From assembly GCA_023451395.1 (NCBI GenBank), contig JAEXZL010000056.1, positions 1 through 22,354 of the forward strand: 22,354 nt of DNA. The letters run 5' to 3'. This DNA is from Bacillota bacterium. Lineage in GTDB: Bacteria > Bacillota > Clostridia > Clostridiales > Clostridiaceae. Below are positions 1 to 8,611 of this stretch, piece by piece. How positions within the stretch are numbered: the first letter of the stretch is position 1; every line of letters begins with the position of its first letter. The notes under the pieces were generated by a model. It did no database searches. It was given only the letters and a program-made list of their open reading frames with translations, and was not told the origin of the DNA. Both the position numbers and the translations under genes were made by a program.

Positions 1-42
1 ACTTTCCGTGTTTTTATCACTGTTGCTATTTAATCTAGAGTC

Positions 43-56
43 TTAAGCATGCTTAA
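43..56. repeat. 14-bp perfect palindrome (TTAAGCATGCTTAA)
   Basis: The sequence reads identically on both strands over 14 bases with no loop. It could be an operator half-site pair for a dimeric regulator of a gene left of the window. It could equally be chance in AT-rich DNA. No function is assigned. Confidence 0.4.
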
Positions 57-647
57 ATTTATATAAATAGGAGGGAATGTTCTAACACATATAGTTAAAG
101 TTTATCTAACTTTTTATAAAGGATGTCATACGACGTTTGGTTATATTTGATTGTTCTGGAGTTTATTGAGTTATAATAGATTTTTTTGTTATCTTTAGAA
201 AGAACATAAGTTCATTATATTCTTCCAATCAAATAATTGCAATAATTTGTTGATTTATTAAATTTGATATACATCCTAATACCATTGCTATAGTTTTTAG
301 TAATTATTATATGTTAATTATTAAAAAAATTAATAAATCTTTTTATATGTAGTTATATTAAAAATTAAAAGTCCATATGTGGAAAAGACTTGTGTTTATG
401 AGATATTATAATAATATTTTTACTCTATTCGATTTATAAGAGATATAGGGTGAAATAGTTTTTAGTTAAATTAATTGGTATAATTATAGATATAATTATA
501 TACTCATACTCAAAGGTTTTTGAGGTTAGTTTAATTATTTTGATTATTGTCTAAATAAGGTTTCATGTTGATATTTGATATATTTCAAAACTTATTTAAT
601 GTACAAGCCAATATTGTATTCGTTTTTATTATGATATGTAAGTTATT

Positions 648-677
648 TCTATGCTTTGAGAAGATACATAGCATAGA
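648..677. repeat. 8-bp inverted repeat upstream of the HNH gene
   Basis: The arms TCTATGCT (648-655) and AGCATAGA (670-677) are perfect reverse complements separated by 14 bases. The right arm ends 11 bases before the ribosome binding site of the HNH gene, so the element lies in the leader of the candidate HNH-McrBC operon. It may be an operator or a 5' hairpin. A related AGCATA/TATGCT hairpin lies at 5907-5930, in the gap between this operon and the next. Function is inferred only from position. Confidence 0.4.
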
Positions 678-703
678 TAAAACATTTTAAAGGAGTGATT
701 TTT

Positions 704-1369
704 TTGGCAAGTGCAAAGGACAAGCTAAAGGTGTTTTTTTTAGACCATGTTGGAGAAGAATTATCAAGAGAGAAGCTTAGGGAAGTTGCAGGCGGAATTC
801 AAGATTGGCAAAGGGCATTGCGAACTCTGAGGCAGGAAACTGGTCTCAATATTATTCCAACAAAAATTGGGTATATACTTACTAGCGCGAAACCTGTTAA
901 GGAGCCTAAAATTAGGGGGGCAATAAGCCGAAAATTAAGATATGCTGTCTTGCAAAGGGATAATAGTACATGCCAGAGATGTGGAGCAAATCATATTAAT
1001 ACTCCCAACATAAAACTTGTTGTAGACCATAAAATACCTGTTGAACTAAATGGTGAGACAACAATAGATAATTTGTGGACTTTATGTAGTGATTGTATTG
1101 GTGGGAAAAAAGCTTTCTTTTCAGATAGTGATACTGAAAAAATACAGGAAATTATGAAAATGACAAGTGCAGCTAAGAGACTTAAAGCATATTTTGAATT
1201 GTACACAAATATTCTTATTGAGCCAATAAAATTACAGAACATAGCAAATGTCCGTGATTGGGAGAGAACATTAAGGCTAATTCGACAAAATGAAGGTATG
1301 GACATTCAATGGGTAAAACCAAGCGAAGAATATCCAATGGGAGGGTATATTTATAAGAATAAAGTATAA
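704..1369 (+). CDS. HNH-family nuclease with duplicated flanking DNA-binding modules
   Basis: Probable DNA endonuclease, first gene of a candidate HNH-McrB-McrC operon. I start it at TTG 704 (221 aa) because AAAGGAG at 688-694 gives proper spacing. An upstream in-frame GTG at 695 overlaps that site. The central domain (about residues 75-140) has the zinc-binding pairs CQRC (90-93) and CSDC (128-131), the catalytic DH (108-109) and the HNH asparagine N123. The third HNH residue, normally H or N right after the second CxxC, is Ile132. A module around residues 20-60 (REKL..VA..QDWQRALRTLRQETG, then GYIL) recurs around 173-215 (IKLQNIANVRDWERTLRLIRQNEG, then GYIY). HNH restriction enzymes with an N-terminal winged-helix module of this look are known; here it also follows the nuclease. 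The role in restriction is inferred from the neighbours. Confidence 0.75.
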   Translation: MASAKDKLKVFFLDHVGEELSREKLREVAGGIQDWQRALRTLRQETGLNIIPTKIGYILTSAKPVKEPKIRGAISRKLRYAVLQRDNSTCQRCGANHINTPNIKLVVDHKIPVELNGETTIDNLWTLCSDCIGGKKAFFSDSDTEKIQEIMKMTSAAKRLKAYFELYTNILIEPIKLQNIANVRDWERTLRLIRQNEGMDIQWVKPSEEYPMGGYIYKNKV

Positions 1370-1432
1370 ACCGAATATTTAAAGATCACATGGTGAGTTA
1401 ATAAAAATATAAGTGTAATAGAGGTGATTCAT

Positions 1433-3277
1433 GTGGGATTGCAAGAAAAGTTTTTTAAAATACTAATGGAATACAATAATGCTTATGCTGAAGTTTGGAC
1501 AAAAGGTAAATTTACCCATACGCTATTAGATTATTTCAATAATGATGTGAAAAAAGAAGTATCCAAGATAGTTGAATCAAAAAATAATAAGCTACATATT
1601 AAGTCTGGTACAGGGTCAGGAAGAACAACTAAAACTCCTTTTATTGCAATTTTAGATAATAGAATTACAAGCAAAGTGTCAGAGGGAACTTATATCGTAT
1701 ACTTATTTAATAAGGATAAAAAAACGTTATATCTCTCTTTAGAACAAGGTATAAAAGGAGTAAAAGAGTGTGCTAAAGAATTAGGCTTAAATGGGCGAGA
1801 GCTAACAAATAAATCAAATCAGATTTTGGAAGATGAAAAGAGAAGAGTCTTGAATTTGATTTCTGTAGGAGACTTTGTGACAGATAATAAGATATCAACT
1901 GGAAAAAAGGATTATGATATATCTGCAATTGCATATAAGAAATATGACATTGATTCACTTCCAAATGATGAAGCACTTAAGCAGGATCTGTATAAAATGA
2001 TTGATATTTATGAAGAATATTATGAAAAATGTACTGTGAAAAATGATGAAGAACAAAAAAATAATATATTAGAAGATGATTCAGAAGAAAGTATACATGA
2101 AGAGGGAGGTAGAGTAGTTATAGAGGATATCGAAGCTGCTATTACAGATATTCATAAATATATAAAAAATCAAGGAATGGTCATAGAATTAAAAACAATA
2201 AAAAATTTATATATCTCGCTAAAATCAAAGCCATTTGTTATTTTAGCTGGTATTTCAGGCACAGGAAAATCCAAGATAGCTAGATTATTTACTGAAGCAA
2301 TTGGTGGAGAATATAAATTAATACCAGTGCGTCCTGATTGGTCGGATTCTTCTGATCTGCTAGGACATGTAAACTTGGATAATAGATTTATTCCTGGATC
2401 CGTTACTGAGTTTTTAGCGGAGGCAAATAGACCAGAGAACTTGAATAAACCATATATATTATGTTTAGACGAGATGAATCTTGCTAGAGTTGAATATTAT
2501 TTTAGTGACTTCTTGTCTATACTGGAAACTCGATATATAAATAGTCAGGGAAGAATTGTTTCAGATAATATATTTACTCAAACAGATTTTGGAAGCGATG
2601 TAGAATCCTTGAGAAAATATGAGAGTATTTATATATCTGAGAATGTGTATTTCATTGGTACTGTAAATATGGATGAAACAACATTCCCATTTAGTAAGAA
2701 AGTGCTAGATAGAGCTAATACCATTGAGTTTTCAGATGTTAATTTATCGATAGTTATAGAGGATACTCGAGAAAATGAGCTTATAAAAGCAATTAATGTA
2801 GATAATTTATTTTTGAAGAGCGAATATTTAAGTTTTAGAGGTTGTTATGCTCAAAGTCCAGAAGAAATTAAGCAAATGATTGTAATTCTAGAAAGGATAA
2901 ATGAAGCTTTAAAGTTAATTGGTGGGCAGGTTGCATATCGTGTAAGAGATGAAGTGAGTTACTATATTTCATACGCTACGAAATATAAATTACTTTCATT
3001 TAAAGAGGCTATGGACTATGTATTTATGCAAAAAATATTACCTAGAATTCAAGGAAGTTCGTTAGCCTTGCAGAGTGTATTTCGTGAGCTCTGCAAAGTT
3101 TTGGTGGATACTGAAGAGTTTGAGGATAATGAATTACTCGATCAGTTGGAAAAATACATACAGAGTAATAAAGATAACTCTGGAATTCTTAATGCTGATT
3201 ATCCAAAGTGTGTGCAAAAAATCGTATTTATGTTAAGGAGATTTATAGAAGATGGATACACCTCTTATTGGATCTAG
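1433..3277 (+). CDS. McrB-like AAA+ GTPase with N-terminal DNA-binding domain (DUF3578 type)
   Basis: Motor and recognition subunit of an McrBC-type restriction complex. Start GTG 1433 (614 aa) is preferred because GAGGTGA at 1421-1427 sits at normal distance; GTG 1424 lies inside that site. Residues of about 1-165 resemble the MrcB N-terminal (DUF3578) DNA-binding domain. An acidic linker (about 205-230) leads to the AAA+ domain. Walker A is GISGTGKS (273-280), Walker B is CLDEMN (344-349) and the McrB-type sensor/guanine-recognition region is GTVNMD (about 409-414). McrB is the member of this clan that uses GTP; E. coli McrB has an MNTAD motif where this one has VNMD, so GTP use is likely but unproven. 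It lies 63 bp after the HNH gene and overlaps the McrC-like gene by 26 bp, which suggests translational coupling. Domain assignments are from memory of the families. Confidence 0.85.
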   Translation: MGLQEKFFKILMEYNNAYAEVWTKGKFTHTLLDYFNNDVKKEVSKIVESKNNKLHIKSGTGSGRTTKTPFIAILDNRITSKVSEGTYIVYLFNKDKKTLYLSLEQGIKGVKECAKELGLNGRELTNKSNQILEDEKRRVLNLISVGDFVTDNKISTGKKDYDISAIAYKKYDIDSLPNDEALKQDLYKMIDIYEEYYEKCTVKNDEEQKNNILEDDSEESIHEEGGRVVIEDIEAAITDIHKYIKNQGMVIELKTIKNLYISLKSKPFVILAGISGTGKSKIARLFTEAIGGEYKLIPVRPDWSDSSDLLGHVNLDNRFIPGSVTEFLAEANRPENLNKPYILCLDEMNLARVEYYFSDFLSILETRYINSQGRIVSDNIFTQTDFGSDVESLRKYESIYISENVYFIGTVNMDETTFPFSKKVLDRANTIEFSDVNLSIVIEDTRENELIKAINVDNLFLKSEYLSFRGCYAQSPEEIKQMIVILERINEALKLIGGQVAYRVRDEVSYYISYATKYKLLSFKEAMDYVFMQKILPRIQGSSLALQSVFRELCKVLVDTEEFEDNELLDQLEKYIQSNKDNSGILNADYPKCVQKIVFMLRRFIEDGYTSYWI

Positions 3278-5786
3278 TATTAAGGAGTCAAAAGAGCAAG
3301 AATTAATTTGCATTAAGAATTCTAGGTTAGCACTGACTATAAAAGGTAAGGCAAGTCATCCTAATTCTAATATTGAAACGATAGATAAATCATCCTCTGT
3401 AAAGTGCTTTCTAATAACGGATGATTTTACTGTGTCTGTTTATCCAGATGATAAGGAATACAGAGAAGGATACTTCTTTGAAAGAAAAATTCAACCTCTT
3501 TTTTTTGAACAAAGAAATTATGAGATATGTATCGAGTATGAGAAGGAAAGAGTAGATGATACTATCAAGTTTTGGCACGAAAATGTCAATGTTAGAAATA
3601 AAATAACTCCTACAGGAAAGCTAAATCAAAATAAATTTGAATTACTAACTGGGATTGTTAATTTTGGCAATGAGATAGGGTTAAGTAGCTTTTATATACA
3701 AGTAAATGGACAAAATGTAATAAGACTTGAGATTGAAGTGTTTCCAGCTAAAATAGACTATCATAAGGATTATCAGATTATGCTGCAGGATGTGACAGAT
3801 GAAGTATATAATCTTGCATTTGATTTTTTAAAAAAAACATATCAGCAGATGGACTTGAGGAATAAGTATAGTAACAGTGATAATGAATTTTTCAGTATAA
3901 TATCAGTAATATTTCAAAAAATGCTACAGGCCATTGATATAATTATTTACAACATCCATCATAAGTTGCAAGCATATAAAGAAAATATTCCATCACACAA
4001 GGTAAGGAAAATAGACAGTAATACAGTAAAGTGGATGTCAAAACATCCAGGAAAAGCAATCAGAAATGTTGAAGGAAGAATATTCTATAAGCAGGTACAG
4101 ACGAAGAAAAAAGAAGTAACTTATGATACTTATGAAAATAGATTTGTTAAGTATATACTGAATAAAACTTATAAGCGATTAGCTGAAATGAAGAAGATGT
4201 ATATTAAAATATCAGATAGGAATAGAGATAAAGATATCGAAATAGAGTATAAACTTGATAATATGTGTAATATGATTCACAAAAGAATAGAGTTTACATT
4301 TTTGAAAAGTGTTAGTAAATTAAATGATAGACAAAGTATGTCACTAGTTTTTGCAATGGCACCTGGATACAGGGAACTGTATAAATATTACTTGATGCTG
4401 CAAAGAGGGTTATCATTGCATGGTGAGTTGTTTTATTTATCAATGAAAGATACAGCTATCTTATATGAATATTGGTGTTTTATCAAATTAAATAATATTT
4501 TAAAATGTGAATTGGATGCAGAAGGAAATTTGAAATATAACTTGGTAAAGCAAGATATTTTAAAGATTGATAGTTCTGGTTTGACTGTAAAGTTAAAGAA
4601 AGGGAATCCTTCAAAAGTTGTATACCTAAATCCGAAAAATGGAGAAAAAATAGTCCTTTCATATAATCCTCAAGTTCAGAGTCTTCCTACAGTTGCTCAA
4701 AAGCCAGATAATGTATTGTCATTATCAAAAAGAGAAAGTAAACATAAGTATGAATACATTTTTGATGCAAAGTATCGAATTAATATGGCTGAAAAGGGTA
4801 GTGACTATGCAAGAAGTTTTAAAACACCTGGTCCAGAAATAGATACTATTAATGCAATGCATAGATATCGTGATGCTATTGTTTGTGGGGATGGAAAGGA
4901 TTTGCCATATGAAAGAAGAATGTTTGGTGCATATGTTTTATTCCCATATAATAATGAGGAAGAATATAAAAATCATCAGTTCTATGACAGTATCAGAACA
5001 ATGAATATTGGAGGACTCCCATTTTTGCCTGGTTCAACATCCTTAGTAGAGAAATTTCTGGATGAGTTAATAATGGATTCAGCAGATTCAGCTTTTGAAA
5101 GAGCTACCTTGCCAAAGGGAATAGAAGAAAAATTAGAACATGTAGATCTTACTAATAGAAATGTTTTAGTTGGGTTATTAAGTCAGAAAGAACAATTAGG
5201 AATCTGTTTGAAGGAAAAGTTTTATCATATTCCAGCAAAAGAAATATCGGATAATAGTTTCCCTTTTGAATATATAGCTATACATCAGACAAAAGAATTA
5301 TTTGGAGATGAAGCGGGTATTATTTACTACGGAAAAATACGTTGGTGCAAGAAGGTAAAACGTTCAGATATTAAGGGGTTACAAGCATATAAGCACAGTA
5401 ATGGTAACGAAATGTATTATTACTTTGATATTATAGAATGGAATCAATTAGACAAGAAGATTATAGTTGATAGAATGAGAAGGAGCTATTACACTAATAT
5501 TCACCTATTACAATGTTGTAAGACAAGAGCAGAGCTTTCTATGACTTCTATGGAACAGCTGAGGCTTTATACAGAACTAAAGAGGTTATCAGATTGTATA
5601 GTTATAAAAGAGAAAAAAAATATAGCCGAAGGATTTGAATTTAATGGTAGCTTTGTTTCTGTTGATGGAGAGTATATAAATGTATATACTAAATATGGTA
5701 AAAATAAGCGATATATGCTTTCGTATGCATCAAGGTGCATGAAGACGTTATTTAATCAAATAAGAGATGATTTGGAGTGTAATTAA
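3252..5786 (+). CDS. McrC-like DUF2357 protein with PD-(D/E)XK nuclease
   Basis: Probable nuclease subunit working with the McrB-like GTPase. The ATG at 3252 lies inside the end of the mcrB-like gene, with AAGGAG at 3235-3240. The protein is 844 aa, much longer than E. coli McrC (about 350 aa), and fits the DUF2357 family. The nuclease site is visible: KPD with Asp486, then FDAKYR with Asp505 and Lys507, the PD...DxK arrangement of McrC-type enzymes. The N-terminal 250 residues look like a beta-rich and then helical region that probably contacts McrB. The C-terminal 150 residues (HQTKELFG..GIIYYGKIRW) look like a separate extra domain that I cannot name. Together with the McrB-like gene this predicts GTP-dependent cleavage of modified or foreign DNA. 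The specificity is unknown. Confidence 0.82.
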   Translation: MDTPLIGSSIKESKEQELICIKNSRLALTIKGKASHPNSNIETIDKSSSVKCFLITDDFTVSVYPDDKEYREGYFFERKIQPLFFEQRNYEICIEYEKERVDDTIKFWHENVNVRNKITPTGKLNQNKFELLTGIVNFGNEIGLSSFYIQVNGQNVIRLEIEVFPAKIDYHKDYQIMLQDVTDEVYNLAFDFLKKTYQQMDLRNKYSNSDNEFFSIISVIFQKMLQAIDIIIYNIHHKLQAYKENIPSHKVRKIDSNTVKWMSKHPGKAIRNVEGRIFYKQVQTKKKEVTYDTYENRFVKYILNKTYKRLAEMKKMYIKISDRNRDKDIEIEYKLDNMCNMIHKRIEFTFLKSVSKLNDRQSMSLVFAMAPGYRELYKYYLMLQRGLSLHGELFYLSMKDTAILYEYWCFIKLNNILKCELDAEGNLKYNLVKQDILKIDSSGLTVKLKKGNPSKVVYLNPKNGEKIVLSYNPQVQSLPTVAQKPDNVLSLSKRESKHKYEYIFDAKYRINMAEKGSDYARSFKTPGPEIDTINAMHRYRDAIVCGDGKDLPYERRMFGAYVLFPYNNEEEYKNHQFYDSIRTMNIGGLPFLPGSTSLVEKFLDELIMDSADSAFERATLPKGIEEKLEHVDLTNRNVLVGLLSQKEQLGICLKEKFYHIPAKEISDNSFPFEYIAIHQTKELFGDEAGIIYYGKIRWCKKVKRSDIKGLQAYKHSNGNEMYYYFDIIEWNQLDKKIIVDRMRRSYYTNIHLLQCCKTRAELSMTSMEQLRLYTELKRLSDCIVIKEKKNIAEGFEFNGSFVSVDGEYINVYTKYGKNKRYMLSYASRCMKTLFNQIRDDLECN

Positions 5787-5906
5787 AGATTTATTGTTTA
5801 TGAATTTTAGGACTTACTATATAATTTGCAATTAATGATTTAAAAATGGAAGTTTAAAGATCTTTTTATTATAAAAATTATATATTGTCTATTATATGTA
5901 TTATTT

Positions 5907-5930
5907 TAGTAGCATAATTCTATGCTACTA
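5907..5930. terminator. Hairpin downstream of the mcrC-like gene, possible terminator
   Basis: TAGTAGCATA (5907-5916) and TATGCTACTA (5921-5930) form a perfect 10-bp stem with a 4-base loop, 121 bp after the mcrC-like stop. No good T-tract follows on either strand, so it is a weak candidate for Rho-independent termination. It may instead be a regulatory or RNA-stabilising hairpin in the gap between the two defence units. Confidence 0.45.
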
Positions 5931-5959
5931 TTATGGGCTGATTTACAATGATTAAATAT

Positions 5960-5994
5960 GGATATTTTTACTAATTCTTATATAATCAATATCC
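5960..5994 (+). promoter_or_regulatory. Candidate promoter/operator of the MazG-helicase unit
   Basis: A perfect -10 box TATAAT (5981-5986) lies 26 bp before the mazG-like start. No good -35 is seen at 16-18 bp. Inverted arms GGATATT (5960-5966) and AATATCC (5988-5994) bracket the -10 box, which is a layout compatible with repressor binding over the promoter. This is inference from sequence only. Confidence 0.4.
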
Positions 5995-6012
5995 GAATAT
6001 GGAGGAAATAAT

Positions 6013-6375
6013 ATGGATAATAAGATTACAATAGAAGCACTTAAGAATAAAGTCCAAGCGTTTTGCGAAGTAAGAGAATGGGATCAATTTCACAACCCAA
6101 AGGACTTGGCTATAGGTATTTCCACTGAAGCCGGAGAGTTATTAGATTTATTTAGGTTTAAAACTCAACAACAGATGGAAGAGATGCTTAAGGATAATGG
6201 TAAAAGAGGAAGCATAGAGGAAGAGATATCTGATGTTTTCTATTTTGTACTGCGTTTTGCACAGCTTTATGATATAGATTTGTCTAAGGCACTAACAGAT
6301 AAGCTTAAAAAAAATGATTTAAAATATCCTATAGAAAAATCTAAAGGGAAGAATTATAAATATAATGAAATTTGA
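6013..6375 (+). CDS. MazG-like nucleotide pyrophosphohydrolase
   Basis: Predicted to hydrolyse a nucleoside triphosphate to the monophosphate and pyrophosphate. It belongs to the all-alpha MazG/RS21-C6-like clan. The start ATG 6013 has GGAGG at 6001-6005. At 120 aa it has the single-domain length of the family. The metal-binding signature is clear: E39-x-x-E42 in TEAGELLDLF, then E71-x-x-D74 in EEEISDVFYFVLRF. The preceding HNPKDLAIGIS is typical of the RS21-C6-like branch. It is probably cotranscribed with the nuclease-helicase, whose start is 12 bp beyond this stop. MazG-like enzymes occur both as housekeeping sanitisers and in phage-defence loci, where nucleotide depletion has been proposed. 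The pairing here favours the second role, but the substrate cannot be predicted. Confidence 0.85.
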   Translation: MDNKITIEALKNKVQAFCEVREWDQFHNPKDLAIGISTEAGELLDLFRFKTQQQMEEMLKDNGKRGSIEEEISDVFYFVLRFAQLYDIDLSKALTDKLKKNDLKYPIEKSKGKNYKYNEI

Positions 6376-6387
6376 AGGTGATTGTAT

Positions 6388-8328
6388 ATGCTTGTCTATG
6401 AATCAACCAAAAGTACTTTTTTAGATGATGTTGTGAATGATAGTATAGCTGATAAAATATATGAAAGATTCAAGGATAAGGTTGGCAGAACTAAAAAAAG
6501 TGAAATAACCTCATGGAATAATTCCATGGAATATATGTATAAGGTACTAAATGATGAAAGAATTCCAGAAGATTCGGGAATAGCTATAGAGTTTAAAATT
6601 CCATACACCTCAAAAAGGGTTGATTTTATTCTTTCAGGTAAGGATGAAGAAGGAAAGAATGCAGCAGTAATAATTGAGCTAAAGCAATGGTCCTCAGCAA
6701 AAGAGGTTGTTGGAAAGGATGGAATAATTAGAACAATTCTAAATGGGCATAATGTAGACACTACACATCCATCATATCAGGCATGGTCTTATGCCACTCA
6801 TATAGAGGATTATAATGAAACCGTTCAAGATAGAAAGATATCTTTAACGCCCTGTGCATACCTTCATAATTATGTAAAGCAAAATCCTGATGCAATAACC
6901 CATAGTACTTATGACTATTATCTAGATAAAGCACCAGTTTTTTTAAAAGGAGATGTTTTAAAACTAAGGAGTTTCATAAATAAATATATAAAATACGGTG
7001 ATAATAAAGAAACTCTTTATATGATTGAAAATGGCAAAATAAGACCATCTAAGTCCTTACAGGATGCTTTATCAAGTATGCTAAAGGGTAATAGAGAATT
7101 TATAATGCTTGACGATCAAAAGCTTGTGTACGAAACAGCTATTCAAGCTGCTGAACAATCTTATATGGATGGTAACAAAAGAGCATTGATTATAGAAGGG
7201 GGACCAGGCACGGGAAAATCCGTATTAGCAATAAACCTTTTAGTCGAACTAACAAAGAAAAATCTTGTATGCCATTATGTCACTAAAAACTCGGCACCAA
7301 GATATGTATATGCCTCAAAGCTTAGTGGTTCTATGAGAAGAACAAGAATTGATAATTTATTTAAAGGATCAGGAAGCTATATTAATACACCAAGAAATGA
7401 GTTCGATGCTTTAATTGTTGATGAGGCTCATAGACTTAATAAAAAGTCCGGTATGTTCAAAAATCTCGGAGAAAATCAAATTAAGGAAATAGTTAATGCA
7501 TCAAAATTCTCAATATTCTTTATTGATGAGGCTCAAAAAATTGATATGAGTGATATAGGTAGTATTGATGAAATAGAGAAATTTTGTAGAGAGCTTAATG
7601 TCCACTATGAAGTAATGAAGCTTGAATCCCAGTTTAGATGTAATGGATCTGATGGGTATATTGCATGGGTAGAGGATGTATTGCAAATTAGAAATACTGC
7701 AAATAGCGATGGATTTGAATTAGATTATGACGTACAGGTTTTAGATTCACCTATAGAATTACGTGATAAAATCTTTGAACTTAACAGGAAGAATAATAAA
7801 GCCAGGCTATTAGCAGGTTATTGCTGGAACTGGATTAAAGAAGGTAAAAATAGAACTGATATACATGATATACAAATTGAGGAATATAATTTTGCTATGA
7901 GCTGGAACCTAGGAGGTAGCACCACCTGGGCAATAGACCCTGATTCTGTAAATCAGATTGGCTGCATACATACTAGTCAGGGGTTAGAGTTTGATTATGT
8001 AGGAGTTATTATCGGAGATGACTTAAGATATGCAAATAATGAAATAGTTACTGATTTTTTTAGCAGAGCAAGGACTGATCAATCAATAAAAGGTTTGAAA
8101 AGCTTGTATAAAGCTAATTCTAGTGAAGCATTAAAAATTGCAGATAAAATCATCAAGAATACCTACAGAACACTTCTTACTAGGGGGCAAAAAGGCTGCT
8201 ACATTTATTGTACTAATAAAGAGCTTAGTAAATATCTTAAAGGAAGAATTGAAGATATGAGGGAATCTAAATTTGATAAAATATATTATAAGGAAGTGGA
8301 AGAGCCTGTAGCTATTGAATCAAAATAG
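6388..8328 (+). CDS. PD-(D/E)XK nuclease fused to superfamily-1 helicase (DUF2075 type)
   Basis: A 646-aa ATP-dependent nuclease-helicase candidate. ATG 6388 is chosen because AAGGTGA (6375-6381) is well spaced for it; an in-frame TTG at 6382 is too close. The N-terminal third carries a nuclease-like site: V78-D79 followed by IIE97-L-K99. The helicase part has Walker A GGPGTGKS (about 271-278), Walker B VDEAH (344-348), a motif III/IV-like SQFR (414-417), the motif V-like HTSQGLEFD (528-536) and a final YRTLLTRGQKG (593-603) resembling motif VI. This matches DUF2075 'DNA/RNA helicase' proteins as I recall them. It follows the MazG-like gene by 12 bp, so the two likely form one unit. Whether it acts on DNA or RNA is not visible. 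It has no similarity to the McrBC-like genes upstream, so it is probably a separate system in the same island. Confidence 0.8.
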   Translation: MLVYESTKSTFLDDVVNDSIADKIYERFKDKVGRTKKSEITSWNNSMEYMYKVLNDERIPEDSGIAIEFKIPYTSKRVDFILSGKDEEGKNAAVIIELKQWSSAKEVVGKDGIIRTILNGHNVDTTHPSYQAWSYATHIEDYNETVQDRKISLTPCAYLHNYVKQNPDAITHSTYDYYLDKAPVFLKGDVLKLRSFINKYIKYGDNKETLYMIENGKIRPSKSLQDALSSMLKGNREFIMLDDQKLVYETAIQAAEQSYMDGNKRALIIEGGPGTGKSVLAINLLVELTKKNLVCHYVTKNSAPRYVYASKLSGSMRRTRIDNLFKGSGSYINTPRNEFDALIVDEAHRLNKKSGMFKNLGENQIKEIVNASKFSIFFIDEAQKIDMSDIGSIDEIEKFCRELNVHYEVMKLESQFRCNGSDGYIAWVEDVLQIRNTANSDGFELDYDVQVLDSPIELRDKIFELNRKNNKARLLAGYCWNWIKEGKNRTDIHDIQIEEYNFAMSWNLGGSTTWAIDPDSVNQIGCIHTSQGLEFDYVGVIIGDDLRYANNEIVTDFFSRARTDQSIKGLKSLYKANSSEALKIADKIIKNTYRTLLTRGQKGCYIYCTNKELSKYLKGRIEDMRESKFDKIYYKEVEEPVAIESK

Positions 8329-8416
8329 AAAATCACGTTAAGACGTAAAAATTAGGCTGTCATCAACTAAGAGATTATTATATTTTGCATATCAATAATT
8401 TGAAAGCAGTAGTTAG

Positions 8417-8522
8417 GTTGATGCAGGGAAGACCAGTTTTCAGAGCATCTGCTCTTTCATGCTGGAGGCATAAGAAACCCAGGAAAGGTTGATAATAAAA
8501 CCACTGTAGATATGCTCATGAC
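8417..8522 (+). pseudogene. Decayed fragment of the Tet(M)/TetB(P)-like GTPase gene
   Basis: This stretch aligns with 12418-12525, codons 12-47 of the intact GTPase gene, at roughly 80% identity counted by eye with two single-base gaps. The longest identical run is CTGCTCTTTCATGCTGG. The reading frame is lost soon after the GTP-binding P-loop codons (DAGKTSF), and in-frame stops follow. It is on the same strand as the intact gene, about 3.9 kb away, and directly adjoins the fruA terminator. It is a remnant of a duplicated or disrupted copy and cannot encode a working protein. Confidence 0.85.
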
Positions 8523-8530
8523 ATAAAAAT

Positions 8531-8574
8531 ACCCCCATATAGGACTTTTATATTTCATTGTCCTATATAGGGGT
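8531..8574 (-). terminator. Terminator of the fruRKA operon
   Basis: Arms 8531-8545 (ACCCCCATATAGGAC) and 8560-8574 pair over 15 bp with one mismatch around a 14-base loop. Read on the - strand, the hairpin is followed by TATTTTTATG, the T-rich tract expected of an intrinsic terminator. It lies 38 bp past the fruA stop. Confidence 0.85.
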
Positions 8575-8611
8575 AACATTCAATTATTTAGTAACACAGT
8601 TTTTTTTAAAA

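Larger units (their letters stand above)
1..688. other. AT-rich non-coding region, no gene seen
   Basis: No open reading frame with a plausible ribosome binding site is visible on either strand in this very AT-rich stretch. It holds a 14-bp perfect palindrome near the left end and a hairpin just ahead of the HNH gene, both listed separately. Several TATAAT-like strings occur, for example around 478-500, but none has a convincing -35 box at the right spacing. The promoter of the downstream restriction operon must lie here, but I cannot place it. The stretch could also be decayed DNA at an island edge. Confidence 0.6.

Noticed and set aside
991..1305. Antisense frames inside the HNH, McrB, helicase, GTPase and nucleotidyltransferase genes
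   Set aside because: They are shadows of clear coding genes, with no ribosome binding site or domain of their own.
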